A DNA stretch of 15,794 bases, from positions 1 to 15,794 of the forward strand of contig CAKSPU010000052.1 in NCBI GenBank assembly GCA_934486875.1, written 5' to 3'. Position numbers and translations under genes: made by a program. Origin of the DNA: an uncultured Oscillospiraceae bacterium. GTDB lineage: Bacteria; Bacillota; Clostridia; Oscillospirales; Ruminococcaceae. A model generated the notes under the pieces. The model did not search any database. It worked only from the letters and a program-made list of their open reading frames with translations, and was not told the DNA's origin. Positions 1-8,482 of this stretch are shown here, one piece after another. How positions within the stretch are numbered: position 1 is the first letter of the stretch; every line of letters starts with the position of its first letter.

Positions 1-19
1 TATCACCGACAGCTTTATT

Positions 20-48
20 ATATTACCACACTTTTTCTCCCCTGTCAA
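20..48 (-). promoter_or_regulatory. Leftward sigma-A-type promoter firing out of the window
   Basis: Read on the minus strand there is a perfect -35 TTGACA (48-43), a 17-base spacer, and an extended -10 TGGTAATAT (hexamer TAATAT at 25-20). The gene it serves lies beyond position 1. The 15 bases around the -10 are identical to those at the promoter at 2642-2671. Confidence 0.75.
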
Positions 49-70
49 TACTTTTTCGACAGGTTTTTTA
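41..70 (+). terminator. Weak rightward terminator-like hairpin
   Basis: CCTGTC (41-46) pairs with GACAGG (58-63) across an 11-base loop and is followed by a run of six T. The stem is only six pairs and overlaps the -35 of the leftward promoter, so it may be chance. No rightward gene inside the window needs it; it could end one entering from the left. Confidence 0.3.
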
Positions 71-180
71 GGTTTGGCAATTTTGTACAACCATTGCCTG
101 CCATTATTCAACATCTATGTACACTATTATTCCATATTTAACCCTATTTATATTTATCATCTCAAAATCACATCTATACC

Positions 181-215
181 AAAACACCCGCCTCCGAAAA
201 ATTTCCGAAAGCGGG
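181..215 (-). terminator. Intrinsic terminator of the phosphatase/acyl-CoA synthetase transcript
   Basis: On the minus strand, 12 bases past the stop of the acyl-CoA synthetase gene, CCCGCTTTCGG (215-205) pairs with TCGGAGGCGGG (197-187), with a few G-T pairs, and is followed by TGTTTT. Position and shape fit a rho-independent terminator. Confidence 0.75.
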
Positions 216-226
216 CATATCAATTC

Positions 227-1885
227 TTATTTTATTCCGTCATTTTCCCTTATCTCTACCCTGCGTATCTTTCCGCTGATAGTCTTTGGGAGCTCGTCAA
301 CAAATTCAATTATTCTCGGGTACTTGTAAGGAGCGGTATTCTCCTTAACGTAATTCTGTATCTCCTTGACAAGTGCAGCATCTCCCCTGCCCCTGTATTC
401 TCTCGTAAGCACAATGGTAGCCTTGACCACCTGACCTCTTATGGGGTCGGGAGCCGCCGTAATAGCCGCCTCCAGCACCGCAGGGTGCTCCATAAGGATA
501 GACTCTATCTCAAAGGGACCTATCCTGTAGCCTGACGACTTTATAACATCATCGATCCTTCCCACATACCAGAAATACCCGTCACTGTCCCTGTAAGCGG
601 TATCTCCCGTGTGGTAAAGTCCGTATGCGAAAGCCTTTTCATTGGCAGCGGGATTATTATAATATCCCTTGAACAGACCGTTGTTAATGCCCTCTTTAAG
701 CCTTACGCATATCTCACCTGTTGTTCCGTCAGCCACCTCATTACCCTCAGTGTCCGCAATAACAACATCAAACAAAGGCATAGCCTTGCCCATTGAACCC
801 GAACGTGATACGGACTTATAGGGATTTCCGATAAGAAGAGTTGTCTCCGTCTGACCGAAGCCCTCCATAAGGCAAAGTCCCGTCATCTCCTTGAACCTGT
901 CATACACCTCCGCATTGAGCGCCTCGCCCGCAGTGGTGGCGTATTCAAGCGATGAAAGGTCATAACCGCCCATACCCTCCTTGATAAAGAAGCGGTACAT
1001 CGTAGGCGGGCAGCAAAGGCTCGTAACCTTGTATTTTTCAATAATATGAAGCACATCACCGGGCACAAATCTGGTGAAATCATAGGTCATAACCGTAGCA
1101 GCAAGCGCCATCTGACCGTAGATCTTGCCCCAGAAAAACTTGCCCCAGCCGCTCTCCGAAATGGTCAGATGCAGGCTGTCCTTATTAAGATGATGCCAGT
1201 ATTTCGCCGTGGGTATATGAGAAACGCTGTATCTGTGGGAATGAATGACCATTTTGGGGTATCCCGTAGTGCCTGAGGAGAAAAACATCAGGCAGTCGTC
1301 ATCAACATTCGTTGCGATCCTTTCACGCTTGTCCGAATAGCCCTCAAGCTTGTCATCAAAGGATATCCAACCCTCACGGTGTCCCTTTACGATAAATTTC
1401 AGCTTAAGGGGGCATTCAGCGCAGGCAGCTTCGATATTTTCGCACACATCTCCGTCACCTGTAGCGATGATGTGGTCAATATCGCCCTCTCTGAAACGGT
1501 AAATATAATCCTTTTTCTTAAGCTGATTTGTAGCGGGAATAAGAATAGCGCCTATCTTTTCAAGAGCAAAGGTAACTATCCACATCTGCCAGTGGCGCTT
1601 AAGAACGGTCATAACTCTCTCGCCCTTCTTAATTCCAAGGTCAAGGAGCATATTCGCCGCACGGTTTGAAAGCAAGGACAGCTCCCCATAGCTGAAGATC
1701 CTCTCCCTGCCCTCATCGTCGCACCATATCATAGCCCGTCTGTCAGGCTCGATCTCTGCGATCCTGTCGATAATATCGTAAGCGTAGCTGAAATTTTCGG
1801 GAAGTCTCAGGTCAAATTTATTGATGACACCGTTTTCGTCAAAGCCTTCCTCGATGTACTGCATATGGATATCCTGTACGTTCAT
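227..1885 (-). CDS. AMP-dependent acyl-CoA synthetase (ACSM / medium-chain type)
   Basis: This 552-residue member of the ANL superfamily (acyl-CoA synthetases, NRPS adenylation domains, luciferases) should activate a carboxylic acid to an acyl-adenylate and then to acyl-CoA in the cytoplasm. The ATP-binding loop SSGTTGYPK lies at residues 203-211, the GFGQTET adenine/acyl site at 342-348, TGD at 426-428, the hinge region GRIDD at 442-446, and the C-terminal catalytic lysine in PKTISGKIR at K539. The GFGQTET form resembles medium-chain or aromatic acid (ACSM) enzymes rather than acetyl-CoA synthetase, which usually has YWQTE there. The true substrate cannot be read from sequence. The start is fixed by GGAGG seven bases upstream of the ATG. 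It lies 66 bases downstream of the phosphatase gene, with no terminator between, so both are probably on one transcript from the promoter at 2642-2671. Confidence 0.9.
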   Translation of the reverse strand: MNVQDIHMQYIEEGFDENGVINKFDLRLPENFSYAYDIIDRIAEIEPDRRAMIWCDDEGRERIFSYGELSLLSNRAANMLLDLGIKKGERVMTVLKRHWQMWIVTFALEKIGAILIPATNQLKKKDYIYRFREGDIDHIIATGDGDVCENIEAACAECPLKLKFIVKGHREGWISFDDKLEGYSDKRERIATNVDDDCLMFFSSGTTGYPKMVIHSHRYSVSHIPTAKYWHHLNKDSLHLTISESGWGKFFWGKIYGQMALAATVMTYDFTRFVPGDVLHIIEKYKVTSLCCPPTMYRFFIKEGMGGYDLSSLEYATTAGEALNAEVYDRFKEMTGLCLMEGFGQTETTLLIGNPYKSVSRSGSMGKAMPLFDVVIADTEGNEVADGTTGEICVRLKEGINNGLFKGYYNNPAANEKAFAYGLYHTGDTAYRDSDGYFWYVGRIDDVIKSSGYRIGPFEIESILMEHPAVLEAAITAAPDPIRGQVVKATIVLTREYRGRGDAALVKEIQNYVKENTAPYKYPRIIEFVDELPKTISGKIRRVEIRENDGIK

Positions 1886-1951
1886 AAGCGAACCTCCGTC
1901 AGATACCTCGTCATACCCTTGAAAAAGATCCGGGATATATATGAGATAAAA

Positions 1952-2605
1952 TTATTTTTTTAGTGCAGCTTCAAAAATATCCTCGGGCGAATTTGCAATA
2001 TAAGTTGCCTTGTTGTCAGTAAGCTCCTGCAAAGTGCGGAATCCCCATACACAGCCGATGCAGTCGCAGCCCGCATTGTGAGCCGTCTGCATATCAACGG
2101 AGGAATCCCCCGCAAAAAGCACGTCTTTCGGAGAAACGCCGAGCTTTTCCATAATATGAAGAGCGATCTGAGGGTCGGGTTTTTTCTCAAAGCCCTCCTT
2201 TTTGCCCGAAACATATGAAAAAGTGTCCCCGAACATACTTGTTACGATAGTCTGAGTGAAATTGTCGGGCTTGTTTGAAGCCACCGCAATGAGAATGCCC
2301 TCAGCCTTGAGTTTGTCAAGAAGCTCCGCTATTCCGTCATAAGGTCGGGTGCATACATTGTAATTTCTGCCGTATATCCCGTCAAAAACAGCCTTGACCC
2401 TTGCGATATTCTCCTCGCTCCTCTCGTTTTCGGGAAGCGCACGGCGGATAAGCATAGGAACGCCGTCACCAACGAAATAGCGGAAGCTGTCCATAGGGTG
2501 AGTGGGGTAGCCGAACCTTTCAAGAGCACTGTTGCAGGCATTGCCCAAGTCCTCAAGAGAGTTTACAAGCGTGCCGTCAAGGTCAAAAATAACAAGCTTA
2601 TACAT
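1952..2605 (-). CDS. HAD-family hydrolase, phosphoglycolate phosphatase-like
   Basis: A 217-residue haloacid dehalogenase-superfamily phosphatase of the Gph/PGMB type. Motif I DLDGTL gives the nucleophile D8 and acid/base D10; motif II is S110 in ASNK; motif III is a lysine in KKPDP (141-142); motif IV GDSSVDM has D167 and D171 for magnesium. Residues of about 15-85 form the helical cap of subfamily I. Such enzymes act on phosphoglycolate, sugar phosphates, pyrophosphate or damaged metabolites, and the sequence alone does not choose among them. Start chosen because AAAGGA lies six bases upstream. It is the first gene after the promoter at 2642-2671 and is followed by the acyl-CoA synthetase gene; I see no obvious metabolic link between the two. 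Confidence 0.88.
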   Translation of the reverse strand: MYKLVIFDLDGTLVNSLEDLGNACNSALERFGYPTHPMDSFRYFVGDGVPMLIRRALPENERSEENIARVKAVFDGIYGRNYNVCTRPYDGIAELLDKLKAEGILIAVASNKPDNFTQTIVTSMFGDTFSYVSGKKEGFEKKPDPQIALHIMEKLGVSPKDVLFAGDSSVDMQTAHNAGCDCIGCVWGFRTLQELTDNKATYIANSPEDIFEAALKK

Positions 2606-2641
2606 AAAATTCCTTTCCGGATATTTCCTGTCGCAACTATT

Positions 2642-2671
2642 ATATTACCACATTATGGGAGTGATTTTCAG
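2642..2671 (-). promoter_or_regulatory. Promoter of the phosphatase/acyl-CoA synthetase genes
   Basis: On the minus strand a -35 CTGAAA (2671-2666, four of six consensus) is followed after 18 bases by an extended -10 TGGTAATAT (hexamer at 2647-2642). It sits in the 130-base gap between tgt and the phosphatase gene. Fifteen bases around the -10 are identical to those of the promoter at 20-48. I saw no clear terminator for tgt in this gap, so tgt transcripts may read through. Confidence 0.6.
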
Positions 2672-2735
2672 TCTTTTTTGTGAACTGTTTAAGAATTTTG
2701 ATGAACATCACCGCAATATTTTACAAATGTCAACA

Positions 2736-3953
<1,218 letters not shown>

Positions 3954-4283
3954 TTATTTTAACAAAACGCCGAATATCATAATGAGCATCAGCAAAAGCA
4001 GTATCAATGCAAGAAACATTACCGCTTCACGCAGCGAATGCAAGGTGCATACCCTGCTGTCATCACAGCAATAAACATCGACCTCACAGTTTAAATGCTT
4101 TGTAGGCTTTCTCCCGTCATATACAGCCAAATTCTCAGCCGAAATATATTTTTTGTCAGAATTTACGGTAACGATGTAACGGTAATAATCAACGCCCCTG
4201 TAAGTTCTGCGCATCTCATATCCCGTCACAATACCGGTACATTTTCTTCCAAATAAAATTGCCTTTAATATGAAAAAAATCAT
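3954..4283 (-). CDS. Small membrane protein, DUF3592-like
   Basis: A 109-residue protein. A short hydrophobic N-terminus (about residues 2-11) is followed by a beta-rich middle (about 15-85, with alternating hydrophobic residues and four cysteines) and a strong C-terminal membrane helix (about 87-109, rich in Leu/Ile/Met). This two-ended layout around a small beta domain resembles DUF3592-type proteins, but the resemblance is weak and the function is unknown. Its ribosome binding site (AAGGA, ten bases upstream) overlaps the end of queA and the intergenic gap is only 16 bases, so it is co-transcribed between queA and tgt. A role in queuosine metabolism, such as precursor uptake, is possible only by position. 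Confidence 0.75.
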   Translation of the reverse strand: MIFFILKAILFGRKCTGIVTGYEMRRTYRGVDYYRYIVTVNSDKKYISAENLAVYDGRKPTKHLNCEVDVYCCDDSRVCTLHSLREAVMFLALILLLLMLIMIFGVLLK

Positions 4284-4299
4284 TTGACAAAATTCCTTT

Positions 4300-5532
4300 T
4301 TAAAGTATCAGCATAGCGTCACCGAAGCTGAAAAATCTGTACTTTTCCTCCACCGCAGTCCTGTAGGCGTTCATCGTGTTGTCATAGCCCATAAAAGCGG
4401 AAACAAGCATAATGAGCGTGCTTTCGGGCAGGTGGAAGTTGGTGATAAGTCCGTCAAGCACCTTGAATTTGTAGCCGGGATAAATAAAAATATCCGTGTA
4501 GCCCTCGGCTTCCTTTATCTCGCCGTTATTGAAGCTCGCAACGCTTTCAAGGGTCCGGCAGGAGGTGGTACCCACGGCGATAACACGTCCGCCCTCAGCC
4601 TTTGTCCTGTTTATAAGCTCCGCAGTCTCCGCAGGAAGATGATAATGCTCGGAGTGCATCTTGTGCTCCTTCACCTCGTCCTCCTTAACGGGACGGAATG
4701 TTCCGAGACCAACGTGCAGGGTCACAAACGCCGTGTTTATGCCCTTTTGGTGCAGCTCTTCTATCATTTCCTTTGTAAAATGAAGTCCTGCCGTTGGTGC
4801 AGCCGCAGAGCCAAGCTCGTGGGAATAAACGGTCTGATAACGCTCCTTGTCCTCCAGCTTTTTCGTGATATAAGGCGGCAGGGGCATCTGTCCCACATCT
4901 TCAAGAGCGGTAAAGAAATTGCCCTGGCACTCAAATTTCGCAATGCGGTTGCCGCCCTCAACAGTTTCAAGTATCTCAGCCCTCAGCCTGCCGTTTCCGA
5001 AAGAAAATTTCGTTCCGGGCTTCGCCTTTTTTCCGGGGCGCACAAGAATTTCCCACACCTTGTCGCCTTTCTGTTCAAGAAGCAGAAATTCGATGAATGA
5101 GCCCGTGCCCTCCTTTTCGCCGTACAGACGGGCGGGCAGAACTCTCGAATCATTCATAACGAGCAAATCACCTTTTTTAAGATGACTGCATAAATTATAA
5201 AAGCGGTCGTGGGAGATCGCCCCGCTCTCCCTGTCAACGCACATAAGCCTTGATGAATTTCTGGGCTCCGCAGGGGTCTGGGCAATAAGCTCCTCGGGGA
5301 GATCGTACCGGAAATCCGAGCGCTTCATCGTGCTGATGTCAAGCTCGGTGTCCACCTTTATCTCAGGCATTTTTTCAAGCTCTGCGGCGCATTTTTTCGC
5401 CCAGTCGGGAGCATCTGAAAAATTTTTAAGGTGAACGCAGATGTCACTCTTTCCCGCAATATTTTCCGAAACGAATTTTTCAAACTCTTCCCTGCTTCCC
5501 GCAGCGGCAAGATCATACTCGATATTTTTCAA
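4300..5532 (-). CDS. queA: S-adenosylmethionine:tRNA ribosyltransferase-isomerase with N-terminal extension
   Basis: QueA transfers and rearranges the ribosyl group of S-adenosylmethionine onto preQ1-34 in tRNA, making epoxyqueuosine. The conserved family start [19 protein letters not shown] and later segments such as [38 protein letters not shown] and [18 protein letters not shown] are all present. The usual family N-terminus maps to an ATG at 5328 (342 residues), but no ribosome binding site precedes it. The frame stays open upstream. A TTG codon at 5532 has AAAGGAAG nine bases before it, giving 410 residues with a charged 68-residue extension, so I favour this start. The frame is open as far as 5688, but that part reads like untranslated leader. 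Likely first gene of a queA - membrane protein - tgt operon. Confidence 0.88.
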   Translation of the reverse strand: MKNIEYDLAAAGSREEFEKFVSENIAGKSDICVHLKNFSDAPDWAKKCAAELEKMPEIKVDTELDISTMKRSDFRYDLPEELIAQTPAEPRNSSRLMCVDRESGAISHDRFYNLCSHLKKGDLLVMNDSRVLPARLYGEKEGTGSFIEFLLLEQKGDKVWEILVRPGKKAKPGTKFSFGNGRLRAEILETVEGGNRIAKFECQGNFFTALEDVGQMPLPPYITKKLEDKERYQTVYSHELGSAAAPTAGLHFTKEMIEELHQKGINTAFVTLHVGLGTFRPVKEDEVKEHKMHSEHYHLPAETAELINRTKAEGGRVIAVGTTSCRTLESVASFNNGEIKEAEGYTDIFIYPGYKFKVLDGLITNFHLPESTLIMLVSAFMGYDNTMNAYRTAVEEKYRFFSFGDAMLIL

Positions 5533-5604
5533 TTCTGACAGCTTCCTTTCAAATGTGTATGTACAAAAAACTCCGTGATACGGCAAAAAATTTACAAACA
5601 GGTA

Positions 5605-5633
5605 TTGACAAAAGCATAAACATATTATATAAT
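5605..5633 (+). promoter_or_regulatory. Promoter of the lysine biosynthesis operon
   Basis: Perfect -35 TTGACA (5605-5610), 17-base spacer and perfect -10 TATAAT (5628-5633). The predicted transcript begins a few bases before the lysine riboswitch. The -10 lies in the self-complementary stretch ATTATATAAT, so a leftward -10 for queA may overlap it, but no good -35 is visible for that direction. Confidence 0.9.
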
Positions 5634-5641
5634 TAACCTTG

Positions 5642-5820
5642 ATAAACTGATAGAGGCGCAGTAAAGATGAGTACCCGTCCGCAGGCACCGCAGCCGTTGA
5701 TGTTCGGGAAAAGGCGATACTGCCGAAGCTTTGGGAGTTGCGGAGCTTTCACCGCTGAGCGTATGCCGAAAAGGTATGCGATTGTCATCATAGCAGATGT
5801 GATGGAGTGCTATCGTGCCG
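5642..5820 (+). promoter_or_regulatory. Lysine riboswitch (L box) aptamer
   Basis: This leader binds lysine and switches off transcription of the downstream genes. It opens with GATAGAGGCGC, typical of the family. Its first strand GATAG (5649-5653) pairs with CTATC (5810-5814) to close P1. GGGAAAAGGCGATACTGCCG resembles the conserved GGGGAGCGUCGCCGAAG core. CGTATGCC-GAAAA-GGTATGCG forms a stem with a GAAAA loop at about 5760-5780. CATCA/TGATG forms the last arm, followed by the conserved ending GGAGTGCTATCG. Placement directly before asd, dapA and dapB gives strong independent support. The expression platform is the terminator at 5889-5912. Confidence 0.92.
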
Positions 5821-5888
5821 TAAATACGGGGCAATAACAGGCTACACTGTTTGTGCAGGCACTTTCATTATATTATACACTATGATGG

Positions 5889-5912
5889 ATCGGTTTTCAA
5901 CCGATTTTTTTT
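5889..5912 (+). terminator. Lysine riboswitch terminator
   Basis: ATCGGTT (5889-5895) pairs with AACCGAT (5899-5905), followed by a run of eight T from 5905. It lies 75 bases past the P1 stem and 44 bases before the asd start, as expected for a transcriptional OFF switch when lysine is bound. I could not identify the competing antiterminator pairing with confidence. Confidence 0.88.
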
Positions 5913-5955
5913 ATTTCTCTGTAAAATTTTATTAAATAATAAAGGAGTATTTCAG

Positions 5956-7038
5956 ATGAAGCAGTATAATGTTGGTATTATCGGAGCAACGGGTATGGTG
6001 GGACAGCGTTTTTCCCTCCTCCTTGCAGAGCACCCCTGGTTCAATGTAAAGGTGCTCGCAGCATCTCCCAGAAGCGCAGGCAAGCGCTATGAGGACGCAG
6101 TAGGCGCAAAGTGGGCAATGAAGCAGCCTATCCCCGAAAAGTTCAGAGATATGATCGTTATGGACGCAACAGCCGATATCGAAAAGATAGCTTCTCAGGT
6201 AGACTTCGTTTTCTGCGCAGTCGATATGAAGAAGGACGAGATAAAGGCACTTGAAGAGCGCTATGCAAAGGCAGAGTGCCCCGTTGTTTCCAACAACTCC
6301 GCTCACAGAGCTACTCCCGACGTTCCAATGGTTGTACCTGAGATAAACCCCGAGCACATCGAAATAATCAAGGCTCAGAGAGAAAGACTCGGAACAAAGC
6401 GTGGATTTATCGCAGTAAAGTCCAACTGCTCGCTCCAGAGCTACGTTCCCGCTCTCAATGCCCTTAAGGATACATACGGAATCAAGCAGGCAATGGTATG
6501 CACATATCAGGCTATCTCAGGCGCAGGCAAGACCTTTGAGACAATGCCCGAGATAATCGACAACGTTATCCCCTACATCGGCGGCGAAGAAGAAAAGTCC
6601 GAGCAGGAGCCCCTTAAGATCTGGGGTCACATCGAGGGCAATAAGATCGTCAATGCAGATGGTCCCAAGATCTCCTCGCAGTGCCTGAGAGTTCCCGTTT
6701 CCGACGGTCATACAGCAGCAATTTTCGTTCAGTTCGACAAGAAGCCCACAAAGGAAGAGGTAATCAGCGCCTGGAAAAATTACAGCGGCGTTCCTCAGGA
6801 GCTGGAGCTCCCCTCCGCACCCAAGCAGTTCCTCCACTACTTTGAGGAGGATAACCGTCCTCAGGCAAAGCTTGACAGAAACCTTGAAAACGGTATGGCA
6901 ATTTCCATCGGCCGTCTGAGAGACGACATCATCTGGGACTACAAGTTCGTATGCCTTTCCCACAACACCCTCAGAGGTGCCGCAGGCGGCGCAGTTCTTA
7001 TGGCTGAGCTCCTCGCAGCAAAGGGCTATTTTGACTGA
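5956..7038 (+). CDS. asd: Aspartate-semialdehyde dehydrogenase
   Basis: Reduces L-aspartyl-4-phosphate to aspartate semialdehyde with NADPH, the branch point to lysine/diaminopimelate and to threonine/methionine. The 360-residue protein has the nucleotide-binding [10 protein letters not shown] (10-19), the catalytic cysteine C158 in VKSNCS, the conserved [10 protein letters not shown] (185-194), and the base H252 in SDGHTAA. The C-terminal [12 protein letters not shown] segment points to the archaeal/fungal-like branch of the family rather than the E. coli branch. The start is the ATG eight bases after AAAGGAG (5941-5947). The frame is open further upstream, but that part overlaps the riboswitch terminator. 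It is the first gene of the lysine operon, and its TGA overlaps the next ATG by one base. Confidence 0.95.
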   Translation: MKQYNVGIIGATGMVGQRFSLLLAEHPWFNVKVLAASPRSAGKRYEDAVGAKWAMKQPIPEKFRDMIVMDATADIEKIASQVDFVFCAVDMKKDEIKALEERYAKAECPVVSNNSAHRATPDVPMVVPEINPEHIEIIKAQRERLGTKRGFIAVKSNCSLQSYVPALNALKDTYGIKQAMVCTYQAISGAGKTFETMPEIIDNVIPYIGGEEEKSEQEPLKIWGHIEGNKIVNADGPKISSQCLRVPVSDGHTAAIFVQFDKKPTKEEVISAWKNYSGVPQELELPSAPKQFLHYFEEDNRPQAKLDRNLENGMAISIGRLRDDIIWDYKFVCLSHNTLRGAAGGAVLMAELLAAKGYFD

Positions 7039-7508
7039 TGAATACAGCGGATATTACCGTAAGACGTGCGGATATCGCCGATGCCCCCGAGCTTTCAAGG
7101 CTCATTTACAGTCTGGCGGAGTACGAAAAAATGTCGGATAAATGCACAGCCACACCCGAAAGCGTCGCCGCAATGATGAAAGAGCCGAACGGGCTTCTCG
7201 GCATCATTGCCGAAGCGGACGGAAAAGCCGTGGGAATGGCTGTATACAGCATCTACAGACTTGCCACATTTTCGGGAAAGCGTGTTCTCTACATTGAGGA
7301 TATCTACATTGAAGAAAGCTTCAGGGGCAATGGTCTCGGCAGAAAGCTTTTTGATGAGATAATACGTACCGCAAAAGAGCTTCAGTGCATAAAAATCGAA
7401 TGGAAGTGCCTTAACTGGAATACCTCTGCACAGAAATTCTATCACAGCATAGGCGGTTCTGCCGACCCCGAATGGCTCACATACACACTCGACCTACGAA
7501 AGGATTGA
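7038..7508 (+). CDS. GNAT N-acetyltransferase, spermidine/diamine (SAT)-like
   Basis: A 156-residue single-domain acetyl-CoA-dependent N-acetyltransferase. The acetyl-CoA pyrophosphate loop is RGNGLG (96-101). The segment YIEDIYIEESFRG just before it and LNWNTSAQKFY (125-135), with Y135 as the likely general acid, resemble the spermidine/thialysine acetyltransferase (SSAT) branch. The substrate is unknown; polyamines, lysine analogues or another small amine are candidates by family. TGATG joins its start to the end of asd, so it is translationally coupled, and it ends four bases before dapA, whose ribosome binding site lies within it. It is therefore controlled by the lysine riboswitch although it is not a known step of the pathway. 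Confidence 0.85.
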   Translation: MNTADITVRRADIADAPELSRLIYSLAEYEKMSDKCTATPESVAAMMKEPNGLLGIIAEADGKAVGMAVYSIYRLATFSGKRVLYIEDIYIEESFRGNGLGRKLFDEIIRTAKELQCIKIEWKCLNWNTSAQKFYHSIGGSADPEWLTYTLDLRKD

Positions 7509-7512
7509 TTTT

Positions 7513-8403
7513 ATGAAAAACACTGTTTTTACAGGTGCAGGCGTAGCTATCATCACTCCTATGAACGATGACGGCACTGTTAATTATGCCGCTCTCGGCG
7601 AGCTTATCGAAATGCAGATAGCAGGCGGCACAGACGCAATAATCATCTGCGGGACCACAGGCGAAAGCTCCACCCTCAGCGATGACGAGCACAGAGAATG
7701 CATTCGCTACACGATTGAAAAGGTAAACAAGAGAATACCCGTTATCGCAGGCACAGGAAGCAACGATACCGCTTATGCGATCGAGCTTTCCAAGGACGCT
7801 GAGGCAATGGGCGCTGACGGACTTCTCGTTGTTACCCCCTACTACAACAAGACCTCCCAGAGAGGACTTGTGGCTCACTACACAGCAATCGCAGACGCTG
7901 TAAATATCCCCATTATCCTCTACAATGTTCCCTCCAGAACAGGCGTGAACATTTCTCTCGACACATACAAGACCCTTGCCGAGCACAAGAACATCGCAGC
8001 GGCAAAGGAAGCCAGCGGCAACATCTCCGCTATTGCAAAGCTCATTGCCGAGTGCGGCGACAAGCTTGACGTTTACAGCGGCAATGATGACCAGATCGTG
8101 CCTATTATGGCTCTCGGCGGAAAGGGCGTTATCTCCGTTCTTTCAAATGTTGCCCCCAAGCTCACCCACGAAATTGCACAGCTTTGTCTCGACAACAACT
8201 GCGCAGAAGCTGCAAAGCTCGCAGCAAAGTCACTTCACCTTGCAAATGCCCTCTTCGTTGACGTTAACCCCATTCCCGTAAAGGAAGCCCTCAATATGAT
8301 GGGCATTGACGCAGGTCCCTGCCGTCTCCCCCTCTATGAGATGGAGGACGCTAAGAAGGAAGCTCTTGCGGCAGCTCTCAGAGAAGCAGGTCTTATCAAG
8401 TAA
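7513..8403 (+). CDS. dapA: 4-hydroxy-tetrahydrodipicolinate synthase
   Basis: Condenses pyruvate with aspartate semialdehyde, the committed step to lysine and diaminopimelate. The 296-residue TIM-barrel protein carries the Schiff-base lysine K165 (AAAKEASGN), Y137 in YNVPSRTG with R142, GTTGE at 47-51, and the second tyrosine in PYYNKTS (about 110-111). These are the full active-site set of the DapA family. At the allosteric lysine site, the positions matching E. coli H53 and E84 are D57 and Y88, so feedback inhibition by lysine is probably weak or absent, as in many Gram-positive enzymes. The ATG follows AAAGGA by eight bases. Confidence 0.96.
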   Translation: MKNTVFTGAGVAIITPMNDDGTVNYAALGELIEMQIAGGTDAIIICGTTGESSTLSDDEHRECIRYTIEKVNKRIPVIAGTGSNDTAYAIELSKDAEAMGADGLLVVTPYYNKTSQRGLVAHYTAIADAVNIPIILYNVPSRTGVNISLDTYKTLAEHKNIAAAKEASGNISAIAKLIAECGDKLDVYSGNDDQIVPIMALGGKGVISVLSNVAPKLTHEIAQLCLDNNCAEAAKLAAKSLHLANALFVDVNPIPVKEALNMMGIDAGPCRLPLYEMEDAKKEALAAALREAGLIK

Positions 8404-8411
8404 TTTTAATG

Positions 8412-8446
8412 GGGCGGCGGCACATTCGGCTCAGCCGCCCGTTTTG
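8412..8446 (+). terminator. Hairpin between dapA and dapB
   Basis: GGGCGGC (8412-8418) pairs exactly with GCCGCCC (8434-8440) across a 15-base loop, followed by GTTTTG. The T run is short, so it may be a partial terminator or an RNA-stabilising hairpin that sets the dapA:dapB ratio rather than a full stop. dapB has no obvious promoter of its own in the 79-base gap. Confidence 0.5.
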
Positions 8447-8482
8447 TAATATCTCAAAGTTTTTGCGAAAGGAATGTTAAAT

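Larger units (their letters stand above)
1..226. other. Intergenic region with outward promoter and terminators
   Basis: No convincing gene lies here; the short reading frames are AT-rich and have no ribosome binding site. The region holds a leftward promoter (20-48), a weak rightward terminator-like hairpin (41-70), a short inverted repeat GGCAAT/ATTGCC (76-81 with 93-98), and the terminator of the leftward acyl-CoA synthetase gene (181-215). AT-rich sequence between about 100 and 180 shows nothing I can name. Confidence 0.7.

Noticed and set aside
74..535. Rightward reading frame of 153 codons at the left edge
   Set aside because: It lies partly in AT-rich intergenic sequence and partly opposite the acyl-CoA synthetase gene, has no ribosome binding site, and its translation looks like no protein family.
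5533..5604. A preQ1 riboswitch in the queA leader
   Set aside because: I looked for the preQ1-I stem and its A-rich tail before queA and did not find them; only a four-pair CCGT/ACGG hairpin is present.
5840..5885. Possible second promoter between the lysine aptamer and its terminator (TTGTGC ... TATACA)
   Set aside because: Both hexamers are weak matches, and a promoter here would still be upstream of the terminator; the strong promoter at 5605-5633 explains the operon.
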